Source: JANXMY01 sp965246745 (GTDB lineage: Bacteria > Armatimonadota > Armatimonadia > Armatimonadales > Capsulimonadaceae). Taken from it: a stretch of DNA of 64,000 bases. The notes under the pieces were generated by a model. It had not been told where the DNA came from, did no database searches, and saw only the letters and a program-made list of their open reading frames with translations. The stretch spans positions 2,046,001 through 2,110,000 of the forward strand of contig OZ251980.1 of NCBI GenBank assembly GCA_965246745.1, in the 5' to 3' direction. A program made the translations under genes and the position numbers. Shown here one piece after another: positions 49,639-56,576 of this stretch (the first letter of the stretch is position 1; each line of letters begins with the position of its first letter).

Positions 49639-50160
49639 TTATCCCGCGCCGATGCGTCCGAGCCACAGGCCGATGCCGAAGACGATGCCGCCGCCGACAA
49701 TGACCTGCCCGACAGTCTGCGCCAGCGGGCTGTTCATAAATCGGTAGCGGATAAATGCAATCAGCAGCAGCTCAACCACCACCACGCCGTAGGCCAGGTG
49801 CAGGGCGAGGCTGAGCGCCGCAATCAAAAACGGCAGCGTGTGAAGCATGCCGCCCACGGTTGTCGCGATGGCGGTGATCGCGCCCCGCAGCAGCGGCTTG
49901 CCGCGCCCGCTGACCTCGCCGTCGTCGGACAGCGCTTCGGCCAGCCCCATGCTGATGCCTGCCCCGACCGACGCCGCCAGGCCGACAAAAAACGCGCTGT
50001 GGGAGCTGTGGGTCAGCCCGGCGGCGGCAAAAATCGGGGCCAGGGTCGAAACGGAGCCGTCCATCAGCCCAAGCAGCGCCGGCTGGACTTTTTGCAGCAC
50101 AAACTGCCGGTCGGCAGTTTGCGCTGGGTCTTGTAAATGGGAATCAAGTTCGGTCGCCAT
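49639..50160 (-). CDS. VIT/CCC1-type membrane protein (MbfA-like C-terminal domain)
   Basis: The 173-residue protein has QPALLGLMDGSVSTLAPIFAAAGLTHSSHSAFFVGLAASVGAGISMGLAEALSDDGEVSGRGKPLLRGAITA and further TM helices. This is the VIT1 pattern of vacuolar iron transporters and of MbfA iron exporters, here without a ferritin-like domain. It likely moves Fe2+ or Mn2+. Its start codon overlaps that of the divergent gene in a CATG. Confidence 0.88.
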   Translation of the reverse strand: MATELDSHLQDPAQTADRQFVLQKVQPALLGLMDGSVSTLAPIFAAAGLTHSSHSAFFVGLAASVGAGISMGLAEALSDDGEVSGRGKPLLRGAITAIATTVGGMLHTLPFLIAALSLALHLAYGVVVVELLLIAFIRYRFMNSPLAQTVGQVIVGGGIVFGIGLWLGRIGAG

Positions 50161-50707
50161 GAAAATTGACTTTCTGCGGAGGAGATGTGGGAATACGCCT
50201 CAGTATCCCCGCGTCGCTCGGGCGGGCAAACACGCCGCCCTGATCTTATGCTTGCCGCTCTGCGCGGCGCTTTTCGAGGCGGCCTGCGCCGCCTCGCCGC
50301 AGACTGTGACCATTCCCCGCGCATCGTCGGTCGTGCTCGGCGTTCTCGGCGTGCACACCCACGCCGATTACCTGCTGTTCGACACGGGCACGCGCGACTT
50401 CTCGCGCGTTTCCCCCCTGACCCTGCGGGCGTTCTGCCGCCTGCCCACCGACCGGGCCGCGCTGCCGCCGGACCTCGCCGCCTTCAGCCGCCCCGGCGAC
50501 CCGCCCCTGCCGAACCCCTACGGCCCCATCAGCGGGGGCGGCGGCAGGCCCGGCTGGACGGCGCTGCCGGAGCATCGCGGCGGCAGAAACGTCGTCCGTG
50601 TTCTGGTCCCGACCCGCTTTGCCAACTGGCTTGCCGCCCAGCCCCCCGCCCGCCGCCGGGCGTATCGCCGGCCCGACAGCTACTCGCTGCGGATTGGGTG
50701 GGAGTAG
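50159..50707 (+). CDS. exported protein of unknown function
   Basis: The 182-residue protein starts with a basic region (KIDFLRRRCGNTPQYPRVARAGK) followed by a hydrophobic stretch ALILCLPLCAALFEAACAA, a plausible signal sequence or anchor. The rest is Pro/Gly-rich with TIPRASSVVLGVLGVHTHADYLLFDTGTRDFSRVSPLTLRAFCRLP. No family recognised. ATG 50159 overlaps the start codon of the divergent VIT-like gene, so the start is uncertain. Confidence 0.45.
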   Translation: MKIDFLRRRCGNTPQYPRVARAGKHAALILCLPLCAALFEAACAASPQTVTIPRASSVVLGVLGVHTHADYLLFDTGTRDFSRVSPLTLRAFCRLPTDRAALPPDLAAFSRPGDPPLPNPYGPISGGGGRPGWTALPEHRGGRNVVRVLVPTRFANWLAAQPPARRRAYRRPDSYSLRIGWE

Positions 50708-50713
50708 GCTTTC

Positions 50714-50742
50714 TTGACTTCCCCCGCCGAACACGTCATAAT
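50714..50742 (+). promoter_or_regulatory. promoter giving a leaderless PHP mRNA
   Basis: TTGACT and CATAAT are 17 nt apart, and CATAAT ends 6 nt before ATG 50749. Transcription should begin at the ATG itself. Confidence 0.75.
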
Positions 50743-50748
50743 CTGAGT

Positions 50749-51624
50749 ATGGACACAGCGCCCGGAATTGACCTGCACACGCACACCACCGCATCCGACG
50801 GCAGCCTGGCCCCGGCGGCCCTGGTGCAGCACGCACACGAGATCGGGCTGGCCGCGCTGGCCGTGACCGACCATGACACGCTCGGCGGGCTGGCCGAAGC
50901 GGCCGCCGAAGCGGCGCGGCGGGGAGTGGAGTTTTTGCCCGGCGTCGAGCTATCGGTGGAGGACGGCGGCGGGCGGTTTCACCTCTTAGGATACGGCTTC
51001 GATCCCGGCCATCCGGCGCTTGCCGAAAAACTGGTCGCGCTGCGCCGCAGCCGGGCGGCCCGAAACACGCAGATGGCCGAAAAGATGGCCGCGCTCGGCC
51101 TGCCGGTGACAATGGACGATGTCCGCAATGCGGCCAAAAAGCACGCCGAAGGCGGCGAAGAGGCCGAAGTGATCGCCCGGCCCCATTTCGCGCAGGCGCT
51201 GATCGCCAAAGGCGTGGTCGGGTCAACTCAAGAAGCGTTCGATAAATACCTGGCGTCGGGCCGGCCGCTGTATCAGGCCAAAGACGTTTTGACGCCCGCC
51301 GACGCGATTGCGCTGCTGCACGACGCCGGGGGCGTCGCGGTGATGGCGCATCCGGGCTTGGTGCCCTTGTCCAAAACGGCGCTGGCCGCGCGGGTGAACT
51401 CGCTGGCTGCCGAGGCGGGCTTGGACGGCCTGGAAGCGCTGTATTCGCAGCATTCGCCCGCCGACACCGAGTTTTTTCTGCGCCTGGCCCGCGAGCAGGG
51501 CCTGCTTGTCACCGGCGGCTCGGACTTTCACGGGACGCCCAAGCCGCATGTGCCGCTCGGGATTGTCTTTGACGGCCGGCCCGCCCCGCTGGAGCTGCTG
51601 TCCGCACTCAGGAGCCGCTTATGA
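50749..51624 (+). CDS. PHP-domain phosphoesterase (RNase AM/TrpH type)
   Basis: The 291-residue protein begins GIDLHTHTTASDGSLAPAALVQHAHEIGLAALAVTDHDTLGGLAEA, the PHP metal site, with GVELSVE, MAHPG and GSDFHG as further ligands. It matches YciV/TrpH, which removes phosphate from 3',5'-bisphosphonucleotides and trims RNA 5' ends. It forms an operon with the SIS protein (ATGA overlap). Confidence 0.93.
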   Translation: MDTAPGIDLHTHTTASDGSLAPAALVQHAHEIGLAALAVTDHDTLGGLAEAAAEAARRGVEFLPGVELSVEDGGGRFHLLGYGFDPGHPALAEKLVALRRSRAARNTQMAEKMAALGLPVTMDDVRNAAKKHAEGGEEAEVIARPHFAQALIAKGVVGSTQEAFDKYLASGRPLYQAKDVLTPADAIALLHDAGGVAVMAHPGLVPLSKTALAARVNSLAAEAGLDGLEALYSQHSPADTEFFLRLAREQGLLVTGGSDFHGTPKPHVPLGIVFDGRPAPLELLSALRSRL

Positions 51625-52664
51625 CCTACATGCTCGACGAGATACGGCAGCAGCCGGACGTGGTGCGCCGGATCATGCAGGACGAATTCCCCCGCGCCGA
51701 AGCGCTGGCCGCCGAAATCCGCCGCCGGCAGATCGCCTACGTTTATGTCGCCGCGCGGGGGACCTCCGAAAACGCCGCGCTGTACGGCAAATACCTGCTG
51801 GAAATCCAGCACGGCCTGCCGGTGGCGCTCGCCGCGCCGTCGGTGTTCACGCTCTACGATGTCGTGCCCCGCTTCGGCCCCAACGCCCTGGTGCTCGGCA
51901 TTTCGCAGTCCGGCGCGGCCCCGGATGTGATTGAAGTGGTCCGCCGGGCGCGGGAGTCCGGGGCGCTGACCGCCTCCATCACGAGCAGCGACGCGTCGGA
52001 GCTGGCCGGCACCGCCGAGTATCCTCTGTACATCGGCGCAGGCGAGGAGATCGGCATCGCGGCGACCAAAACCTACACCGGCACCCTGGCGCTGCTCGCG
52101 CTGCTGTCCATTGCGCTCGACGACACCCATCCTGAGCGGCTGGAGCACCTGCGCCGGGCGGTCCATTCGATGCAGCAGGCTTTGGAGCTTGACGACGCCG
52201 TGCATCACCTGGTCGAAAAGTACGCGGATTTATCCGGCTGCGTCATTTTAGGCCGGGGCTACGCTCATGCCACCGCCGCCGACCTTGCCTTGAAGCTGAC
52301 CCAGACCTGCGGCGTGTCCGCCCAGGCATACTCCGCCGCCAGCTTCCAGCACGGCGCGATTGCCCAGGTCGTTTCGGGCTATCCGTGCCTGTTGTTTGCG
52401 CCCGACGGCAAAGCGTTCGCCCCGATGGTTCAACTGGCCGAAAAGCTCCGCGCCCAGCACCCGGCCTTGATCTGCTTCGCCCACGACGCCGCCTTTCTCG
52501 CCGGCAGCGAAACCGCCGTCCGTATCCCCGGCGCGGTCGCCGAATGGGCCAGCCCGCTCGTCTACGCCGTCGCCGGTCAGCTTTTCACCTACTGGCTGTG
52601 TCTTCTCAAGGGCCTCGACCCCGACAGCCCGCGCGGCCTCGCGAAAACAACGCAGACACGGTAA
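51621..52664 (+). CDS. double-SIS sugar-phosphate isomerase/deaminase-like protein
   Basis: The 347-residue protein has two SIS domains as in the isomerase half of GlmS, without the glutaminase domain. Motifs: AARGTSENAALYGKYLLE, LGISQSGAAPDVIEVVRRARE, AATKTYTGTLALLALL, and ILGRGYAHATAADLALKLTQTCGVSAQAYSAASFQHG. Similar proteins deglycate or deaminate amino-sugar phosphates (AgaS, FrlB, NagB-II types). Substrate not settled. Confidence 0.9.
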   Translation: MTYMLDEIRQQPDVVRRIMQDEFPRAEALAAEIRRRQIAYVYVAARGTSENAALYGKYLLEIQHGLPVALAAPSVFTLYDVVPRFGPNALVLGISQSGAAPDVIEVVRRARESGALTASITSSDASELAGTAEYPLYIGAGEEIGIAATKTYTGTLALLALLSIALDDTHPERLEHLRRAVHSMQQALELDDAVHHLVEKYADLSGCVILGRGYAHATAADLALKLTQTCGVSAQAYSAASFQHGAIAQVVSGYPCLLFAPDGKAFAPMVQLAEKLRAQHPALICFAHDAAFLAGSETAVRIPGAVAEWASPLVYAVAGQLFTYWLCLLKGLDPDSPRGLAKTTQTR

Positions 52665-52765
52665 GTCCTGGAACAATTCGTAATTCGCCGCCGTCAACGG
52701 AAACAGCAGACAAACAAGCCGATAAACCTAGCCGAACAAGAAAGACCAAGAAAGGCTGTTTTTCC

Positions 52766-53311
52766 ATGACACTGACACACAAATTGACCACGCTCGGACT
52801 GCTTGCCGCCCTCGCCGGCGCATCCGTCGCCCCCGCGATGGCGGATGGGCAGAGCGATAAAAACACCATGCGGAACCTGGCCATCGGCGGCGCGGCGGTC
52901 GCGCTGTACGGGGTGCTGAACCACAACAACACGGCCACCGTGCTCGGGGCCGCCGGCGCGGGCCTCGCGGGCAGCCAGTACGAAAAGGACCGGCACAACC
53001 AGTCGCAGAACAACGACCGGCGTTATTACCATTACAATAACAACGGCGGCAATAACCGAAATTACGACAATCGGAACTACGACAACCGAAATTACGACAA
53101 CGGCGACAACAGCAATGGCTGGAACCGCGATGGCTACAACAACAGCGGTTACAATCGCGACGGTTACAATCGCGATGGCTATGACCGGGACAACTGCGAC
53201 CGCGACGGCCGGGGCCGGAACAATAACAACCGCAGCCGGAACAACAACAACCAATCTCAGTGGCAGCGAGGCAATCAGTCTCAGTGGCACCGCGACGGCG
53301 ACCGCGATTAA
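52766..53311 (+). CDS. secreted Asn/Asp/Tyr/Arg-rich repeat protein
   Basis: The 181-residue protein has a signal peptide (LTTLGLLAALAGASVAPAMA). A small conserved segment (NTMRNLAIGGAAVALYGVLNHNNTATVLGAAGAGLAGSQYEKDR) is followed by a low-complexity tail of NYDNR and YNRDG repeats and an NNNQSQWQRG motif. The glycine-zipper-like segment could insert in a membrane; the tail resembles intrinsically disordered surface proteins. A strong terminator follows. Confidence 0.75.
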   Translation: MTLTHKLTTLGLLAALAGASVAPAMADGQSDKNTMRNLAIGGAAVALYGVLNHNNTATVLGAAGAGLAGSQYEKDRHNQSQNNDRRYYHYNNNGGNNRNYDNRNYDNRNYDNGDNSNGWNRDGYNNSGYNRDGYNRDGYDRDNCDRDGRGRNNNNRSRNNNNQSQWQRGNQSQWHRDGDRD

Positions 53312-53321
53312 CAAATCACGC

Positions 53322-53354
53322 AAAACGCCCTGCCGAAATCGGCAGGGCGTTTTT
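53322..53354 (+). terminator. intrinsic terminator
   Basis: AAAACGCCCTGCCG pairs with CGGCAGGGCGTTTT around AAAT, followed by a T run. Confidence 0.93.
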
Positions 53355-53382
53355 GTGTTTTCGGGCGGCAATGCTGTATAAT
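53353..53382 (+). promoter_or_regulatory. promoter of the GH10 gene
   Basis: TTGTGT and a perfect TATAAT (53377-53382) with an 18-nt spacer. An ATG lies 6 nt downstream (53389), but the signal peptide and GGAG point to ATG 53470, so here a leader of about 80 nt is likely. Confidence 0.6.
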
Positions 53383-53469
53383 GCACGCATGCTGCTGTCA
53401 GGGGCATCCCGTCAGAACCGCGCCAATCATAGCATGGTTTTGACACCCAAATACCCGGAGAACACTTCC

Positions 53470-55230
53470 ATGCTGCTGCCGCGCCGCCTTGCTTCCATTC
53501 TCTTTCTGCTCCTGCTCGCCGCCCTGCCGGCCGGGGCCGCGCCGCCCGGCCTCCTGGCACCCGGTGGCTGGCAGCTTGCCGCGCCGCGCCCCGGCGATGC
53601 CCGGCTGGACCAAGCGCCGGACGGCGGGGCGGCGACACTGACAGTGACGACGCCGGCGGACCCGTTTTATGCCATCCAAATCATTCGCGGCATTCCCGCC
53701 GCCGTGCCCGCCGGACATCAAATGGAGCTGCGGTTTGAAGCCCGCTCGGCGACCAAAAACCCGCTGCGGGTCGCTGTCGAAAAAAACGGCCCGCCGTACC
53801 CGGCGGCCCTGGAGCAGTACCTCGCCCTGCGCCCCGAATGGCAGTCGTTTGTGCTGCACGGCACCGCGCCCGGCTATGGCCCCGACGGCCTCAGCGCTCA
53901 TTTCCAAGCCGGGCAGCAGGCCGGAACCATTGAGCTGCGAAACATTCGGCTGGCCGATCTCGGTCCCGACCCGGCGGAAGCGGCGGCTGCTGCGGCGCTG
54001 ACCCCGACGGCGATCCAACGCCGCATTGAAAAATACCGCATGGGAACACTCACCGTGCGGGTGATTGGACGCGGCGGCCGGGCCGTGCCCGGCGCACAGG
54101 TGCAGATTACCCAGACTCGGCACGCGTTTTTGTTCGGCTGCAACGTCTTCGGCTACGACCCTGCCGACCTGTCGCCGGACCAGAAAGCGTACCAAGCGCG
54201 GTTCGCGGCGCTGTTCAACTACGCCACGCTGCCGTTTTACTGGGGGTCGTTTGAGCCGGCTCCGAGCAGGCCCGAGTACGCCCGGCTGCAAGCGATGGCC
54301 GACTGGTGCACCGTGCACCATATCACGCCGAAAGGGCACCCGCTGGTCTGGCACGAAGTCTGGCCGGACTGGGCACCCAAAACCGCCGAGGCCGCCGTGC
54401 CGCTGCTCCATGCCCGCGTCGCCGACCTCGTGCCCCGCTACAGCGCCATCCATTACTGGGACGTGCTCAACGAAGCCGGCGGCGCTCTCGCGCAGACCCC
54501 GCCCAACGGCGAAAGCGAATGGGTCAAGCGGGACGGGCCGGCCCGCGTGGTCGAAACCGCGCTCGGCTGGGCGCGAAGCGCCGGCAAAGGCCGGACCGAA
54601 ACGTTTTTGTACAACGATTACGACACCGGCGACGCCAATTTCGCCCTGCTGTCCCAAATGCAGCGCGACCGCCGCCTGCCCGATGCCGTTGGACTTCAAT
54701 CCCACATGCACGCCGGCCGGTGGCCGCTGCCGAAAGTCTGGACCGTCTGCCAGCGCTTTTCGCCGTTCGGCAAGCCCATTCACTTCACCGAAACCACGGT
54801 TCTGAGCGGCCCGCAGCGGCCCATTGACTACAGCGGCCCGGATGCGGCCGACTGGAACAGCACCCCGGCCGGCGAAGCCGAACAGGCGGATTACGTCGCC
54901 CAGTTTTACACCGTCCTGTTCAGCCACCCGTCGGTCCGCGCCGTCACCTGGTGGGACTTCAGCGACCGGGGCGCGTGGCTCGGCGCACCCGCCGGCCTGC
55001 TGCGCCGGGACCTGACCCCGAAGCCGGCGTACACGCGCCTGCTCGGCCTTGTCCATCACACCTGGTGGACCCACACGGCCGGAGCCGCCGACGGGCACGG
55101 CCGGCTGACATCGCGCGTCTTTTACGGCGGGTACACCGTTACCGCGCGGTCGGGGAACCGCCGGGCCGAAACCGAGGTTTTCTTCCCGGAAGCCGCCGGC
55201 CCGCTGACCGTCACCCTGCGCTTGCCGTGA
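53470..55230 (+). CDS. secreted GH10 endo-xylanase with N-terminal CBM-like domain
   Basis: The 586-residue protein starts with a signal peptide (LPRRLASILFLLLLAALPAGAA). Residues 25-185 look like a carbohydrate-binding beta-sandwich (CBM4/9 or CBM22 type: ATLTVTTPADPFYAIQIIRGIPAAVPAGHQMELRFEARS). The GH10 barrel runs from about 200: FLFGCNVFGYD, LPFYWGSFEPAPSRPEYARLQAMADWC, GHPLVWHEVWPDW, HYWDVLNEAGG with acid/base Glu335, and IHFTETTVLSG with nucleophile Glu441. It hydrolyses beta-1,4-xylan outside the cell. GGAG precedes ATG 53470. Confidence 0.92.
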   Translation: MLLPRRLASILFLLLLAALPAGAAPPGLLAPGGWQLAAPRPGDARLDQAPDGGAATLTVTTPADPFYAIQIIRGIPAAVPAGHQMELRFEARSATKNPLRVAVEKNGPPYPAALEQYLALRPEWQSFVLHGTAPGYGPDGLSAHFQAGQQAGTIELRNIRLADLGPDPAEAAAAAALTPTAIQRRIEKYRMGTLTVRVIGRGGRAVPGAQVQITQTRHAFLFGCNVFGYDPADLSPDQKAYQARFAALFNYATLPFYWGSFEPAPSRPEYARLQAMADWCTVHHITPKGHPLVWHEVWPDWAPKTAEAAVPLLHARVADLVPRYSAIHYWDVLNEAGGALAQTPPNGESEWVKRDGPARVVETALGWARSAGKGRTETFLYNDYDTGDANFALLSQMQRDRRLPDAVGLQSHMHAGRWPLPKVWTVCQRFSPFGKPIHFTETTVLSGPQRPIDYSGPDAADWNSTPAGEAEQADYVAQFYTVLFSHPSVRAVTWWDFSDRGAWLGAPAGLLRRDLTPKPAYTRLLGLVHHTWWTHTAGAADGHGRLTSRVFYGGYTVTARSGNRRAETEVFFPEAAGPLTVTLRLP

Positions 55231-55259
55231 GGTCTCAGGAAAATCGTCCGGGCCTGCTC

Positions 55260-55289
55260 TTGACAGGGCAAACATTTGTTTGCTATAAT
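55260..55289 (+). promoter_or_regulatory. consensus sigma-70 promoter
   Basis: TTGACA, an 18-nt spacer and TATAAT: the best promoter in the window. It drives the small Lys/Pro/Ala-rich protein, with a leader of about 50 nt. Confidence 0.85.
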
Positions 55290-55346
55290 GGCGCGAAGAC
55301 ACAGACCCGAAAAAAAGACACTGCCCAGAGAAGTGAGACCCCGACC

Positions 55347-55703
55347 ATGCCTAAGACATCCGCACCCGCCGCCAAAACGCCGACACCCAAACCCCAAGCG
55401 ACTAAAACTCAAGCGCCTAAAACCCAAGCGCCTAAAACCCAAGCGCCCGCGCCGAAAGTCGTGGCTGAGACGCCCTCGGCCTACTTCGCCGGAGCCGCCG
55501 GACGTGCGTGGCGCATGAGCGGCAAGCACGCGGTCGCGTATGTCCATACGGCGGCGCTGGCCGGCGAGCTGCTCGGGGCTGAGCCGCGTCAGGTCGCCGG
55601 GTCGGCGATGGCCGTCTACTACGACCGCAAAGGCCGCCCCTTCGCCTGGCAGTTCCGCTTCGACACCGCCCGCTGGGCCGAAGTCACGGGCCGGCTGCTG
55701 TAG
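55347..55703 (+). CDS. small basic protein with a TQAPK repeat tail, function unknown
   Basis: The 118-residue protein has a Lys/Ala/Pro/Thr-rich N-terminal half (TQAPKTQAPKTQAPAPK), encoded by a 15-nt DNA tandem repeat, like the tails of bacterial histone-like proteins. The C-terminal half (FAGAAGRAWRMSGKHAVAYVHTAALAGELLGAEPRQVAGSAMAVYYDRKGRPFAWQFRFD) is compact. The strong promoter suggests abundant expression. A nucleic-acid role is a guess. Confidence 0.6.
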   Translation: MPKTSAPAAKTPTPKPQATKTQAPKTQAPKTQAPAPKVVAETPSAYFAGAAGRAWRMSGKHAVAYVHTAALAGELLGAEPRQVAGSAMAVYYDRKGRPFAWQFRFDTARWAEVTGRLL

Positions 55704-55725
55704 AACTGATGCCGGGAGAAGCCAC

Positions 55726-56295
55726 ATGAGCATTACCGCCAGCTATCAGCGTATGACACCGGCCGAGTTTCAGAAATGCTTGGATGACCCGCTTGCGGCT
55801 GCCGCTGCCAATCTGTTCAACCTCGATGAGATGGACGATGACTTCGAGGATAACATCGGCGAGGAATTCGATTTCGATGCCGCCGCGAAAAGCGGACGCT
55901 ATCTGGACATCGGAAAGTTCTGGAACGGTCTCCATTTTCTCTTGACCGGCAAAGCTGAAATGGACTCGACGACAGTTCCGCCGCCGCTCGGCAATATCGT
56001 TTTGGGCGGCACACCGACAAAGTGGGAAGCGACGTATGGCATGGTGCGCTCGCTGACACCTGAAGAGGTCGGCGACGCCGCGAATGCGCTGACAGAAATG
56101 ACGCTGGATGATTTGCGCCGCCGAAGCCAGACACAGTATGGCGCAGAATATCTTTACAGTTATCACAGCCTGCCACGGGGCAGCCGTTTGAGTAATGGGG
56201 ATGTCGAAGTGCTGATTGAGGTGTTTGAGGAAGTCCGCGACTTCTTCGTCGCCGCCGCGCAAGCCGGTGAGGTCATACTGCTGTCATCGAATTAA
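55726..56295 (+). CDS. YfbM family (DUF1877) protein
   Basis: The 189-residue protein has SITASYQRMTPAEFQKCLDD, LDIGKFWNGLHFLLTG, GGTPTKWEATYGMVRSLTPEEVGDAANALTEMT and VLIEVFEEVRDFFVAAAQAGEVILLS, the DUF1877 pattern. GGGAG lies before ATG 55726. Function unknown. Confidence 0.88.
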   Translation: MSITASYQRMTPAEFQKCLDDPLAAAAANLFNLDEMDDDFEDNIGEEFDFDAAAKSGRYLDIGKFWNGLHFLLTGKAEMDSTTVPPPLGNIVLGGTPTKWEATYGMVRSLTPEEVGDAANALTEMTLDDLRRRSQTQYGAEYLYSYHSLPRGSRLSNGDVEVLIEVFEEVRDFFVAAAQAGEVILLSSN

Positions 56296-56320
56296 GCGAG
56301 CACGGGCGCGAGGCAAGCGA

Positions 56321-56437
56321 GCGAGGGAATAAATTCCTCTCGCTGAATAGCGTCCTTCGGACGAAAGAATAAGACTAACCGTGTGCTAATCCTACATCCG
56401 AAGGATGCAATTCAGCGAGAGGAATTTATTCCCTCGC
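56321..56437. repeat. nested palindrome E11
   Basis: The outer arms are GAATAAATTC-centred hairpins (GGAA-TAAA-TTCC) with TCTCGCTGAAT. The inner left stem is CGTCC-TTC-GGACG, the right CATCC-GAA-GGATG. The inverted repeat extends outward (GCGAGCACGGGCGCGAG on the left). Close to E4. Confidence 0.9.
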
Positions 56438-56449
56438 TCATTTCCCTCG

Positions 56450-56523
56450 CGCCCGTGCTCGCTTGCCTCGCTCGCTTGCCTCGCTCGCTTGCCTCGCTCG
56501 CTTGCCTCGCTCGCTTGCCTCGC
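56450..56523 (+). repeat. 13-nt minisatellite beside E11
   Basis: About five head-to-tail units of GCTCGCTTGCCTC follow the right arm of E11. One unit of it in inverted form (GAGGCAAGCGAGC) lies on the left side of E11. No spacers. Confidence 0.85.
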
Positions 56524-56540
56524 GCCGCCGAGAAAAAAAT

Positions 56541-56566
56541 GGCAGGGACAGAGCTTGCCCCTGCCG
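56541..56566 (-). terminator. terminator of the capsid operon
   Basis: On the minus strand GGCAGGGGC pairs with GTCCCTGCC and is followed by ATTTTTTT, 11 nt after the portal stop. Confidence 0.85.
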
Positions 56567-56576
56567 TTCGATGCGC

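Noticed and set aside
53398..55302. Long open frame (634 codons) on the minus strand
   Set aside because: Antisense shadow of the GH10 xylanase, with low-complexity Arg/Gly/Gln composition.
7953..56437. Nested palindromes as simple rho-independent terminators
   Set aside because: They lack U-tracts, are too long, and occur between tandem, convergent and divergent genes alike (E10 lies between divergent genes).
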